Shown: positions 25,535-36,929 of the stretch, piece by piece
Layout of the letters: every line of letters starts with the position of its first letter
Position numbering within the stretch: the stretch's first letter is position 1
NCBI RefSeq assembly: GCF_033115175.1
Contig: NC_084829.1
Location: 16,380,496-16,444,495 of the forward strand
Origin: Lepus europaeus
Taxonomy: Eukaryota; Chordata; Mammalia; Lagomorpha; Leporidae
Length of the DNA: 64,000 nt
Direction of reading: 5' to 3'
Program-made: the position numbers and the translations under genes
The notes under the pieces: model-generated
Told to the model about the DNA's origin: nothing
The model's database searches: none
What the model saw: the letters and a program-made list of their open reading frames with translations, nothing else

Positions 25535-26072
25535 TAAGATTTGTTTATTTAGGGACCGGCGTTGTGGCGCAGTGGGTTAAAGCCCTGGCCTGAAGCGCTG
25601 GCATCCCATATGGGCACTAGTTCTAGTCCTGGCTGCTCCTCTTCCTATCCAGCTCTCTGCTGTGCCCTGGGAAAACAGTAGAAGATGGCCCAAGTCCCAG
25701 AGAAGCTCCTGGCTTTGGATCGGTGCAGCTCCAGCCGTTGCAGCCAATTGGGGGGTGAACCAGCGGATGGAGGACTTCTCTCTCTCTGTGTAACTCTGCC
25801 TTTCAAATAAATAAATAAATATTTAAAAAAGGTTTGTTTATTTATTTGAAAGGCAGAGTTACAGAGAGGCAGAGGCAGAGAACCAGGAGCTTCTTCCAGG
25901 TCTCCCACACAGGTGCAGGGGCCCAAGGACTTGGGCCATCTACTACTGCTTTTCCAGGCCATAGCAGAGAGCTGGATCGGAAGTGGAGCAACCAGGTCTT
26001 GAACTGGCACCCATATGGGATGCCGGCACTGCAGGCGGCAGTTTTACCCCCTATGCCACAGCACTGGCCCCT
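25535..26072 (-). mobile_element. CSINE split by another CSINE
   Basis: Outer reverse CSINE whose body resumes at 25831 (tttatttgaaaggcagagtt) and ends at the head tatgccacagcactggcccc. The inner element at 25552-25830 duplicated tttgtttattta on both sides. Confidence 0.88.
25552..25830 (+). mobile_element. CSINE nested in an opposite CSINE
   Basis: Complete forward copy: head ggaccggcgttgtggcgcag, body agaagctcctggctttgga, and A-rich tail aaataaataaataaatattt. Flanked by tttgtttattta copies. Confidence 0.9.
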
Positions 26073-26291
26073 CAAATTCTTAATATAGTATATTATATGA
26101 CAAAACTGGCTCTGACTCTTCAAAATTTAATGTAAAATAGCAGGAAATTTTTATATTAATAGGGGCAATGGGCAATTAATTAAAAATGATGCATAAACAT
26201 TGAATTGTGAATTTAAAAAAATGAACATCTATTGGGAACAATTGGACAAATTTCCACATTAACAGATTATTAGTGTAAGATGATAATAATG

Positions 26292-26582
26292 TAGCCAGTG
26301 CCACGGCTCAATAGGCTAATTAGCACACCGGGTTCTAGTCCCGGTCGGGGCGCCGGATTCTGTCCCAGTTGCCCCTCTTCCAGGCCAGCTCTCTGCTGTG
26401 GCCCGGGAGTGCAGTGGAGGATGGCCCAAGTGCTTGGGCCCTGCACCCCATGGGAGACCAGGAGAAGCACCTGGCTCCTGCCTTCGGATCAGTGCAGTGC
26501 ACCAGCCACAGTGGCCATTGGAGGGTGAACCAAGAGCAAAAGGAAGCGAAGACCTTTCTCCCTCTCTCTCTCTCTCACTGTC
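26292..26582 (+). mobile_element. CSINE2, young, with 15-bp TSD
   Basis: Near-consensus copy (cacaccgggttctagtcccg, gccggattctgtcccagttg). Flanked by aagatgataataatg (26277-26291) and aagatgatagtaatg (26583-26597), one mismatch. The tail is short. Confidence 0.93.
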
Positions 26583-27104
26583 AAGATGATAGTAATGTTT
26601 CCTTTTTACCCAACTCAACTATCTAAATTGATTGGATTGGCTATTTTTTCCTGCCCATAACACATTGAGTTAATGTTTTTCACATTTGGGCTAAAACAGT
26701 TGTCAGATTTCTTGCTGGTTTTAACATCTCATCAGTCTCTATTACATGAATTACATCTCCCCGACTCAGTATTTACTTTTAATTAGCGACACTGAAACTC
26801 ATTTACAATTTTATTTCAATTATCAACAGTTTGGGAGAGATCTCTTTAATGTGTTTGTTCTTGTTTGCAAAAACAAGAAAGGGATGTATATCAGCTCAGT
26901 GGAGAGAGTCAGCTTCTGTTGTGTGGCTCTGGCTTTATTTGTCCCAACAGTTTCCGTTTCTTTTTTTATTTTATCTTGCACTCCTCTTAAGAATTCAATG
27001 CAAACTATTTTTCCCCTCTTACATTCTATTTCAGTGAAAGAATATTTGAGAGTTTATGTAGGAATTGTTTATATTGGTTACCAAATATACTTATTTTTTC
27101 CCAG

Positions 27105-27225
27105 TTTCCTACAGACAAAATGACTCCTCTGGATTCTGCGAAGGAGTCCTTAGGTGCCCAGCTCCAGTCTGTAGACGACAGAATGGAATGTGACTCTCCA
27201 GAACCACAACCATTTCAAGAAAATG
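27105..27225 (+). pseudogene. ZBED9: ZBED9 linker exon after SCAN
   Basis: A 121-nt block between a pyrimidine-rich ttttttcccag acceptor and a gtaagg donor reads FPTDKMTPLDSAKESLGAQL, then QSVDDRMECDSPEPQPFQEN. This is the usual small exon following SCAN in ZSCAN/ZKSCAN genes. Entering at phase 0 from the SCAN exon keeps the frame open; the AG ten bases further on would not. Confidence 0.82.
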
Positions 27226-28439
27226 GTAAGGATAATTTAGTCCTGGGAACGTGTGAAGCTTGGGAGTGGGAACAGGCTAAGCATTGAAAAGTTATCAAGC
27301 CTCATTCCATTTCTACTGAATGTAGCTGAAGCGAAAGCCAGTCAGTAAAGTATAATGTTGTTAAAGGAGTTACATTAAGCAGTCAGGTAATGTCAAAAAT
27401 ACTTGATTCTACTAACTTCTAGAGCTTATATTCTGGGTCTCATTTTCATTGCCATATATATTCCTTTCTCCTCCAAATTCATCCTCGTTTACCTTCCTTT
27501 TCTGCTCATAGTTCATACTCATGGCACAAAATGGACCAGTATGGAAAGAAATGTTGTCCATGTAATGATCTTTTCCATCACATTTTGAGATGACACTTAT
27601 CATGAGTATTATCATTTCATTATAAAATTAGACAACAAATTTTTATTGAACACTGTTGAATGTAGTAAATGTAGTAATGCATTAGAAAATGAAAGATACT
27701 GAAGAAATAAGTGATGCCTTCTTTAGAAACTTAGTCTTGTTTGATCTACCTATGAAGCAGTTCAAGAAGACTATAACTTGTGTTATGAACAAATTATATT
27801 TTTCAGGTAAGGAAAATTCACTGAGAGCTTAAATTTAATGACCAAGGAATTCTTATTGGAAAAGTTGAGTTAGGTGATGTCAAAACACATGATAACATTT
27901 ATCAGTAATTTTAACCTAGTTTTAGATTTAAATTTACTAGCTCAATATTTAGTATACAAATTGGTAGTTGACCTGAAAAACAGATCCAAGAGTACCTGGA
28001 AACAATATGCTAATCCTATTTTATTCTTTCTGACTTTTTTCAAAGTAGTTTTCCTAAGACTTAGTAAGCCAAGGTTGAAATATTCTAAGTATCTCTGTTA
28101 TTATGAATGTTCTACACATTCCTTTTAATGTGCGTTGTTAAGTCAAATGTTTCACTAGTTTAGACTCATTTGCTACTTTTCATTAAAATTAGCAATGAAG
28201 ATATTTGTATTGGCTTTACACTTTTACAAGCCACAAACACTTAAGTAAAAAATGTTGAAATAGCAGTTAATCTGACTAACTGAATAAAACAGAAAATGTG
28301 GTTGTAGTTGGATGCTTATAAAGCATTTATCATTGAATTGCTGAGATTTCTGTAGCCAAAAACTTGCTTATGTAGCAAATAAATAGATACAAGCATTGAT
28401 TTGTCTCCTTTTAGTACGAAACCATGCTTTACATTATTA

Positions 28440-28860
28440 TTAAAAGATTTACTTATTTATTTATTTAAAAGAGCAGCAAAGAGAGGAAGAAATGAAGACC
28501 TTCCATCCACTGGTTTACACCCTAAATGGCCACAACAGCCAGGTCTATGCAAGGCCAAAGCTAGGAGCCAGGAATTTCATCCTGGTCTCCCATATTCCCA
28601 TATGGGTGGCAGGGGCCCTGCTGCTTCCCAGTCACATAGACAAGAAGCTGGTTCGGCAGCAGAGCAGAGCTCCAGCCTGGGTTGCCTGCACTTGAGGCAA
28701 TACTACAATGTCAGCCCCATTTCACTCCCCCACTTTTAAGGATTTATTTATTCATTGAAAGAGCAATGGGTTTGGGGTGGGGGTGGGGAAAGAGAGTGCT
28801 TTACTTTAACACTAGCTCTGGGTATTGCTCTGGGCAGTCACATCCGGCTTTCTATTCCTT
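28440..28860 (-). mobile_element. CSINE and adjoining partial copy
   Basis: Reverse CSINE from tttacttatttatttattta to about 28722. A second, degraded tail-side fragment starts at about 28740 (gatttatttattcattgaaa). Confidence 0.7.
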
Positions 28861-29058
28861 ATTGTATCAGGACTTTTTATTTCTAGCTCAAGTCCTTCAT
28901 TCAGTCTCTCTTCATTCTACCGAAGCTGGACTTCCTAACCAAAATTTTATCTCCCTTTTTTGTGTCCATGACCCCTACTTCCACCTCAAGCTCTATGGGC
29001 TATATACTTATATGTAACTATATTTCCAAGTATTCTGTTTTTTTTCTTTATGTTTCAG

Positions 29059-30530
29059 GGTCATTTTTGCGGCTTTCCATGATGTCTCAAAGCATGAGTG
29101 TCAATAACCTCAGTAGCTTAGATAATAAGGAAGTAGAAATTGAACCAGAAAACATGCGAGAAAAGTTCTTCAGAAGCTTAACAGTGTTGCTGGAAAACAA
29201 AAGTAACAATACTAAGATATTTTCTAAAGCAAAGTACTGTCAATTGATAAGGGAAGTGAAAGAAGCTAAAGCTAAGGCAAAAAAGGAATCAGTTGACTAC
29301 CGCTTGGCAAGATTTGATGTAATCCTTGTACAAGGAAATGAGAAGCTGATTGAGCTCTAAATGGGGAAACAGATAAAATACAGTATTATTTACACAGCGA
29401 GGACTTATTTGATATTCTGCATGATACACATCTCAGCATTGGACATGGCAGACGAACATGCATGGAAAAAGAATTATAAACAAAATATAAGAACATCACA
29501 AAAGAAGTTATAGTGTTATATCTGACACTTTGTAAACCATGCCAGCAGAAGAGAGCTCTAACATCAAAACCAATTAAGGAAGTTAACTCAAGAAGCCAAG
29601 CAGATCTTATAGACATGCAATCAAATCCTGATGGGGAGTATACATTTATTATGCATTATCAAGACCTTCATACAAAATTAAGTTTTTTGTGGTCATTAAA
29701 ATCCAAGAGACCTAAAGAAGTTGCATATGCTCTTTTGGATATTTTCACAATTATTGGAGCACCTAGTGTCCTACAATCTGATAATGGGAGAGAATTTTCA
29801 AGCCAAATTGTCAGTGAACTCAGTAGTATTTGGCTGGAATTGAAAATTGTCCATAGAAAGCCTCAGACCTGCCAAAGCCAAAGTTTTACAGAACAAGCTA
29901 ATGGCAATATCCAAAAGCAGATTTTCTCCTGGATGCAAACCAACAACTCATCACACTGGGCTACATTTTTGTGGTTCATTCAGATGACTCTAAATCAGTC
30001 CTATCACAGAGGCATGCAACAGAGTCCAAGTAAAGGTACATTTAGCTCTGAAATGAAACTGGATCTGCCTCATTCTCAGTTAACTGAGGAACTTGTTGCC
30101 AGCCTACACACAGAAAATGAATTAGATCAGGCAGGTAAAGATTTAGAAAATAATTTAAGAGCCCGATATGAAGAAGCCTTTGAGACTGGGACAGACAGTA
30201 GTGGTACTGAAGAAAATCTTTCTATTCTAAAATGGCTGCGAAAAACATCATGAAAGAAGATTAAGATTTTTATCCTGTGTAGTTTGTGATAAAGAATGCT
30301 CAGGTGCTAATAGTTGTGTATCATGTCATAGATATATCCATGCAATCTGTGGAGTGCCTTCTCATCATGAGACTGAGGGCTATGCCCAGCAAATAACGTG
30401 CAGTCTTTGCTATGAGATGAGTACAATGAAAAGGAAGCATGATGAGAGTCAGAGAAGTTGGCCTGTTCAACCTTCCAAAATGCTAAAACCATCAGTGACA
30501 CCATTTTCACCAGACAAAGTAGGAGATTGG
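29059..30530 (+). pseudogene. ZBED9: ZBED9 integrase-like and Cys-rich finger exon
   Basis: After a tgtttcag acceptor, entered at phase 1, the block starts GSFLRLSMMSQSMSVNN and continues through a helical N-terminal part. It then holds an integrase-core-like region (LIDMQSNPDGEY, then VLQSDNGREFSSQIV) and a Cys-rich PHD-like finger (CVSCHRYIHAICGVPSHH, ITCSLCYE). It ends at PDKVGDW. The integrase part descends from a retroelement- or Ginger-type integrase and is a fossil here, with several breaks. Confidence 0.9.
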
Positions 30531-30592
30531 ATAAGAGTTTGAATATGTGCTAGAAAGAAAAGCAGGGGGAAGAGTCTCATTACACTTTATTG

Positions 30593-30914
30593 AAAAAAAA
30601 ATTGTATTTATGTATTTGAGAACTAGAGTTACAGACAGGGAGAAGGAGAGACAGAGAGAAAGGTCTTCTGTCTGCTAGTTCACTCCCTAAATGTCCACAA
30701 TGGCCAGAGCTGGGCTGATCCTAAGCCAGGAGCCAGGAGCTTCTTCTTGGTCTGCCACATTGGTGCAGGGGCCCAAGGACTTGGGCCATCTTCTCCTGTC
30801 TTCCCAGGTGGTAGCAGAGAGCCAGATTGTAAGAGGAGCACCGGGACTAGAACCAGTGCCCAGATGGGATGCTGGTGCCGAGGAGGCTTAGCCCACTATG
30901 TCACAGTGCTGCCG
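30593..30914 (-). mobile_element. CSINE with perfect 17-bp TSD in the last ZBED9 intron
   Basis: Full-length reverse copy. The 17-base repeat ctcattacactttattg lies exactly at 30576-30592 and 30915-30931. Confidence 0.93.
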
Positions 30915-31429
30915 CTCATTACACTTTATTGTGATCAGGATGAATAAGAATTACTTAAAAATGTATATGAATGCACAATTTGGCTACCCTGGATATATTT
31001 CCCCCAAGGAAAAACCAATTATTTTTAATGCCTCCCCATTCTTTCCTGGTAGGAATTTATTCCTTCAGAGCTATCTTACTTGCTGTTCTGGCATGATGAA
31101 CAGTATTTCTTCTACTTCTTCCTGACCTTGGTCATTTCTTGGGGGAATGAGAAAGTTAACATCAAGGTGATAAACAGGGTGTATATGTAGTGTTTCTACA
31201 GCAGAACAAGTTTGGGAACAGATGAATGTAGTGCTACTTTGCTTTGATTATATGTGAGTTTCTGTGGGGAAGTAAGCTAAGAAATTATTTTGCTTCAGTG
31301 AAGAGATATTTAGGAGAGGTGGGGATAATACATTGGTCAGAAGTTATGAGTTTGAATTGGGTGGGAATTTCGTTTTGAGACTTTAAGGGAGAGCATGAGA
31401 TAAGTCAAACATATTTTAAATATATTTTC

Positions 31430-31762
31430 TAAAAACTTATTTATTTGAAAGGAAGAGTGAGAGGGAAAGAGAGGGGGTTAGAAAGAGAGAAAGGGAGAAT
31501 CTTCTACCTGCTGGTTCATTTCTGAGCCGCCCACAACAGCCATGTCTGGGTCAGGCTGAAACCAAGAGACAGGAACTCCATCATGATCTCCCACATGGTT
31601 GGCAGGGGCCCAAGTATTTGGACCCTGTTCTGCTGCCTTCCCAAGGCACATTAGGAGGATGCTGGATTGGAGGCAGAGCAACTGGGATTCGAAGTGGCAC
31701 TCTAATACGGGATGCCAGCATTGCAAGCAGCGGTTTAACCAGCTACACAATACCAGCTTCCC
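31430..31762 (-). mobile_element. CSINE
   Basis: ttatttatttgaaaggaag, GA-rich stretch, tgtctgggtcaggctgaaac, and head aaccagctacacaataccag. Confidence 0.85.
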
Positions 31763-32084
31763 AAGAGATTTCAAGTCAGTTGGCTTTCTGAGGTAAGGGT
31801 AATGGTTTGAAATATGGAGGTCACACATGATTTAGCCCAAAGGTACTCAAAGTGTAATGTTACAGGCCTGTGCTAATCTGTAAACTATTCTTGCCAGTCT
31901 GTAGTGATAAAACAATTAAAGTATTCATAACATTTATAACAATTTGGCATTGTTTCAACATCTGAGCACATGATTAGTGAATTTACTGAATAGAGTTTGG
32001 ACCATTGGTTAAACTCTCATTGTGAATCACAGAAGGCAGGTGTTGACACTAGACAAACAAAATAGTTTCAAATTGCAATGTGAG

Positions 32085-32418
32085 GCCGGCGCCATGGCTC
32101 ACTAGGCTAATCCTCCGCCTTGCGGAGCCGGCACACTGGGTTCTAGTCCCGGTCGGGGCACCGATCCTGTCCCGGTTGCCCCTCTTCCAGGCCAGCTCAC
32201 TGCTGTGGCCAGGGAGTGCAGTGGAGGATGGCCCAAGTGCTTGGGCCCTGCACCCAGGAGAAGCACCTGGCTCCTGCCATCGGATCAGCGCGGTGCGCTG
32301 GCCGCAGCGCGCCTACCACGGCGGCCATTGGAGGGTGAACCAACGGCAAAAAGGAAGACCTTTCTCTGTCTCTCTCTCTCACTGTCCACTCTGCCTGTCA
32401 AAAAAAAAAGAAAAAAAG
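32085..32418 (+). mobile_element. CSINE2, near-consensus
   Basis: Starts ggccggcgccatggctcact, has agcgcggtgcgctggccgc, and ends ctctgcctgtcaaaaaaaaa. Sits about 160 bases before the BED/hAT exon acceptor. Imperfect flanking repeat (gcaatgtga and gcaacatgtga). Confidence 0.93.
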
Positions 32419-32581
32419 CAACATGTGATATTTTATACTTCATTTCTAAACTGTAGCCCCCAAGTGTAGAAAACTCTGAGGAAATGTAAACATTTAATTC
32501 TTTGTCTAGTTTTGAATTTGTAGTATAATGTTAGTTGAAGGAAGTAAAATTTGTGTACTTATCTCTAATCCTAATTTGCAG

Positions 32582-34496
32582 ATGGTAAAACAAGCTTCCC
32601 TGGATTTTTTTGTCAAGAAAAGACATATCTTTTCTGAATACAGCAGTAATAATAAAAGAAATGCTGATAACAGAAGTCATCCCAAAGAAGTGAAAGCCAA
32701 AAGAGTTCATACTAGCTTCACTTGGAAATATGATCCTTCATATATCAAGTTTGGTTTTGTAGCTGTAATTGATGGTGATGTGCTAAAACCACAGTGTATT
32801 ATTTGTGGAGATGTACTGGCTAATGAGGCAATGAAACCATCAAAACTTAAGCGGCATTTACATTCAAAACATAAAGATTTAAGTTCACAACCAAAAGAAT
32901 TCTTTGAAAGAAAGAGTAATGAATTAAAAAGACAACCAAAGGAAATATTCAATGTTTCTCATATAAACATTAGTGCTTTGCGAGCTTCATATAAAGTGGC
33001 ACTTCCAGTTGCTAAAGCTAAAACGCCATACACAATTGCTGAGACATTAGTAAAAGACTGAATCAAAGAAGTTTGCTTGGAAATGCTTGGTGAATCTGCA
33101 GCAAAGAAGGTAGCTCAAGTACCACTTTCCAATGACACCATAGCTCGCCGTATTCAAGAACTGGCTAATGATATGGAAGACCAACTCATAGAACAAATAA
33201 AGCTAACGAAGTATTTTTCATTGCAACTTGATGAATGCAGAGATACTGCTGACATGATAATTCTAGTCTATGTGAGGTTTGAACACGATGATGATATAAA
33301 GGAAGAATTCTTTTTCTCCAGCCTCTTTGCCTGCAAATACAACTAGCTCAGAACTGTATGAAGCGGTGCAGAATTACGTTGTTAACAAATGTGGTTTGGA
33401 ATTTAAGTTTTGTGTAGGAGTGTGTTCTGATGGTGCAGCTTTAATGACAGGAAAACATTCTGAAGTCGTTACACAGATTAAGGAACTTGCCCCAGAATGT
33501 AAAACCACACACTGCTTCATTCATCGAGAAAACTTTGCTATGAAACAAATATCAGCTGAACCAAATAGTGTGCTTACTGACATAGTAAAAATTGTGAATT
33601 ATGTAAAATCTGATGCATTAAATTCAAGATTATTCTCTTTATTATGAGATAATATGGAATCTGATCATAAGCAACTGTTACTGCATGCTGATACATGATG
33701 GGTATCACAAGGGAAAATTCTGTCAAGAATGTTTGAAATACAAAATGAACTTTTAGTGTTTCTGCAAGGCAAGAAACCTGTTTGGTCTCAACTTTTTAAA
33801 GATATGAACTGGACAGCCAGACGTGCTTATTTGTCTGATATCTTCAGTATTTTTAATGATCTTAATGATTCCATGCAAGGGAAGAATGCAATGTGCTTTT
33901 CAACAGCATATAAGATTGAAGAACAAAAACAGAAGTTAGAAACTTGGAAAAGCAGAGTTTCTACAAATTGTTATGACATGTTTCATAATTTAACAACAAT
34001 TCTCAATGAAATAGGCAATAATCTTGATATTGCACACCTGCAAAAAGTTATCAATGAACACCTTACAAATTTGTTACAATGTTTTGAATTTTATTTTCCA
34101 TCAAATGACGATCCACATATAGGAAATTCATGGATCCAAAATCCATTTCTTTCACCAAAAGATAATTTAAGTCTAACTGTAACGCTACAGGATAAGTTGT
34201 TGAAGCTGGCTACTGATGAAGGATTGAAAATAAATTTTGAAAATACAGCATCATTTGCTTCATTTTGGATAAAAGTTAAAAATGAATATTCTGAACTTGC
34301 CAAAATTGCTATAAAATCTCTTCTTCTGTTCCCCTCAACATACCTCTGTGAGACTGGGTTCTCTACTTTAAGTGTTATTAAAACAAAGCATAGAAACAGT
34401 TTAAATATACATTACCCCTTAAGAGTAGCATTATCATCAATCCAACCTAGATTAGACAAATTAACAAGCAAGAAGCAAGCTCATTTATCATATTAA
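32582..34496 (+). pseudogene. ZBED9: ZBED9 BED finger and hAT transposase exon
   Basis: After a ctaatttgcag acceptor the block begins MVKQASLDFFVKKRHIF. A BED-type finger follows at 32792-32872 (CIIC...KLKRHLHSKH), then the hAT transposase core (ELANDMEDQLIEQIKL, LQLDECRDTADM, GVCSDGAALMTGKHSEV, ECKTTHCFIHRE). The hAT C-terminal dimerisation motif at about 34285-34470 contains FPSTYLCETGFSTLSVIKT. The final TAA is at 34494. Three in-frame stops and one shift break it into four open blocks, the largest being the last 255 codons. Confidence 0.92.
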
Positions 34497-34499
34497 AAA

Positions 34500-36900
34500 T
34501 GTTAAATTATGATATATAAGGTGCTTGTTCAAAGTATGTATACAGGCATTTAGTGTGAGGAATTTTCAATTTCACTTCTGTTTTAAAAGTTACAATTATG
34601 AAGTAGAAGAAAAAGTTATGAGTAAACCTGCAGTTTTCTATTTAACTTGCTTGTACATACATTTTCAATGAGAATGTGTACAGTTTTTATAATTCTTTTA
34701 TTTCTCCCTGATATATTTGTTAAAATATAATTTTAAGTCTGTTAACTCAAATATTAAAAAGTTGTTCCTGTATTTTGTGTTCTTTTATTGTATTTCATAA
34801 TTGTTAGACAATTTCGTGACGGAGAATGATTTCCTTGAAATGGCAGGCTAGGTTGAAGGAAGTAAATTTAAGGGAATTCAAATGCAAGGGAGGAGGTCAG
34901 TAACATATTAAGCTGTTAAGTTGTTCCAGAGTAGTTAGGTTGGAAGCTGGTGTTGAATTTGTTTCACAAATGCATGTTTAGACAGTGTATAAGTAGGTGA
35001 GTTCGAAGGAACTATTTATTTTGTAATGTTTTTATGTTGATGAATTCTGATTTCATAAGGTGAGGGATTAGGCCATAGCGACAAGTGTATGTCTGCAGGT
35101 TTTAGGTTTTGCTAGAGCTCATGGCCTTTAAGGTGCTTTGGGACAAAGTCAGGAATTATTAGCACCTTACATAGATTTAAAAACCTTTATTTCTTTATTT
35201 CTGTTTGGAGGTAGTTCTTAGAACAACTGAAAACAAAGTGTTAGTACAAGGCAGGTTCTTCAGGGTAAAGCATGTCAGAAGAAGAAAATGACAGTCTTTT
35301 CCTAGACAGGGAAGCAACTGATGGTTAATATTTCTTTTCAAACAAATGTAGTATTCAAAGTGAAGAAGGAAAAGTTACTAGGGGATATAAAATGTCACTG
35401 ATGATTCACCTTTATGATAAAAATGTTTCAAGGGGCTGGATCCCCAAAATCTTTGTAAATGGAAGAAACATTCACGTTCAGTCCTGAAAACTTGATTGGA
35501 CTATATTTGAAAATATATTTGTTTTAGTAAAACCTTGCAGCTTAAAAACAATGATAGTTGTGGGTAGTTTTAGAAGAAAGTGGTTTAATTCCTCCCACTC
35601 ACAACTTACTATGACCTCTCCTGATATTTTGAAACTAAGTTGTTTAAATATGTCTTCTTTTACCTTTTATTTAGTTGACTAAAGCATTATATTTCCAATT
35701 CATAATGTTCAAAAGCAATGTATGTGGTGATAGTGTATTTATTTCTACAAATACCTACAGTGGTCTGGAAGAAAACACACTGAGAGGAGCATTAAGAGTA
35801 CATTTTAAAAGAGAACTAAACTTCCTTACTTTCTCTCTAAGAAATATTGAATGTTAGATATCTGAGAGCAGAGTTGGAATTGTCTGGGCAAAATTTTTAG
35901 TGCTAACTCTTCTTATATACTTGAATTAGATGCCTGTATATTTTTCCTGTAAATGGTTCTGTACCAGGAGTCTAAATTGCTTTTTCTCTGTGAGACTAAG
36001 GAATATCCATCTTTCTTCCCTTCCCTCCTCCCTGTTTTACCATCTTTCTATATATTGTTTTATTTTATTCAACAACTTTATTGAGATCTTCATTAAGATC
36101 ATGAAATCTTGCTGTATATTCTTAACATGACTTAATGACTCATGCTAACCTGTAGATAACCTTATCTTTCTCTTCCTATTTTCTTGTTTTGCAGTAAGTT
36201 TACACATCTATAGACTTGTGTGCAAATACTTTATTTGCTTGTGTGTATTTATGAATATCCTGTGCAGAACTGTTTGTTCCCATGTATGATATGGTTTGTA
36301 AAAAAAATGTATGTACAACTTGGTGTTGTGTTGAACTTTTCAAATTAACCAAAGAACAACAATTAGAGAAGGATTGAAGATGGGTCAGGGAGATGATAAG
36401 TAGTTCATATTCTAAAGAAAAGTAGTACCTTGACTTAGAAGTAATGGGACTTGTCCCAGTATCCTGCTTTTTTGCCAGGAGAATCACTTGCAGCAATTGG
36501 AGATACACTGAGAAGTGGAAGTTTACATTTCATGTATAGATCGGGTGTTAATTGGGCAGCATGCTTGTTCATCTGCTCTCTGCCCAGCTGATCAGGAAAA
36601 AAGGGTTGTGGGAAGATGGTTAGACTTTGAGTACATCAGTTTGCTTTCTCACAATTAGAGTTTTCTCACAATAAAGATTTGCAAGTCTCCTGTAGGCCAG
36701 GTGAAAACAAGAAATGTAATTAAATCTGAGCCCTCTGCTAGTGCCCTCCTCAGGAAAATTGTCCACCAAACAGAGGAACTCTCAGTAAAAAGCTGTGGGC
36801 ATTTATAGCTGTTGAGGGTAGGTGAAAAAGAGTAATCTCTCTCTGTGTCTCATCTGCAAGACTCCTAAAGATGTCTTGAAGAACTATTGCAAGTTCCTCA
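34500..36900. other. ZBED9 3' flank; no other gene
   Basis: AT-rich DNA past the hAT stop, presumably including the old 3' UTR. A poly-A run at 36902-36918 ends an unclassified stretch. No exon recognised. Confidence 0.45.
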
Positions 36901-36929
36901 TGAAAAAAAAAAAAAAAAGAAAAGAAAAA

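Larger units (their letters stand above)
15472..34496 (+). pseudogene. ZBED9: ZBED9 (SCAND3): SCAN/integrase/BED/hAT fusion gene, broken
   Basis: Four coding blocks follow the human ZBED9 protein order (about 1325 residues): SCAN exon, short linker exon, integrase-like plus Cys-rich finger exon, and BED plus hAT transposase exon. Long stretches are near-identical to the human protein as I recall it (QSDNGREFSSQIVSELS, LIDMQSNPDGEY, ETGFSTLSVIKTKHRN). The gene is a host chimera made from a SCAN zinc-finger-type front and domesticated transposase and integrase parts. Here the reading is interrupted at least five times across the coding blocks, and the last splice donor looks decayed. The protein is therefore unlikely to be made whole. 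Similarity is still high between breaks, which suggests fairly recent loss. A shorter SCAN-only or hAT-only product cannot be excluded. Confidence 0.93.

Noticed and set aside
26300-26360. tRNA-like B box in CSINE heads as real tRNA genes
   Set aside because: ggttctagtcc-type boxes belong to the tRNA-derived SINE heads. No cloverleaf or terminator follows.
33000-33700. In-frame TGA codons in ZBED9 read as selenocysteine
   Set aside because: The gene also has other kinds of break, the family is not a selenoprotein, and no SECIS-like element is expected. Pseudogene decay explains it better.
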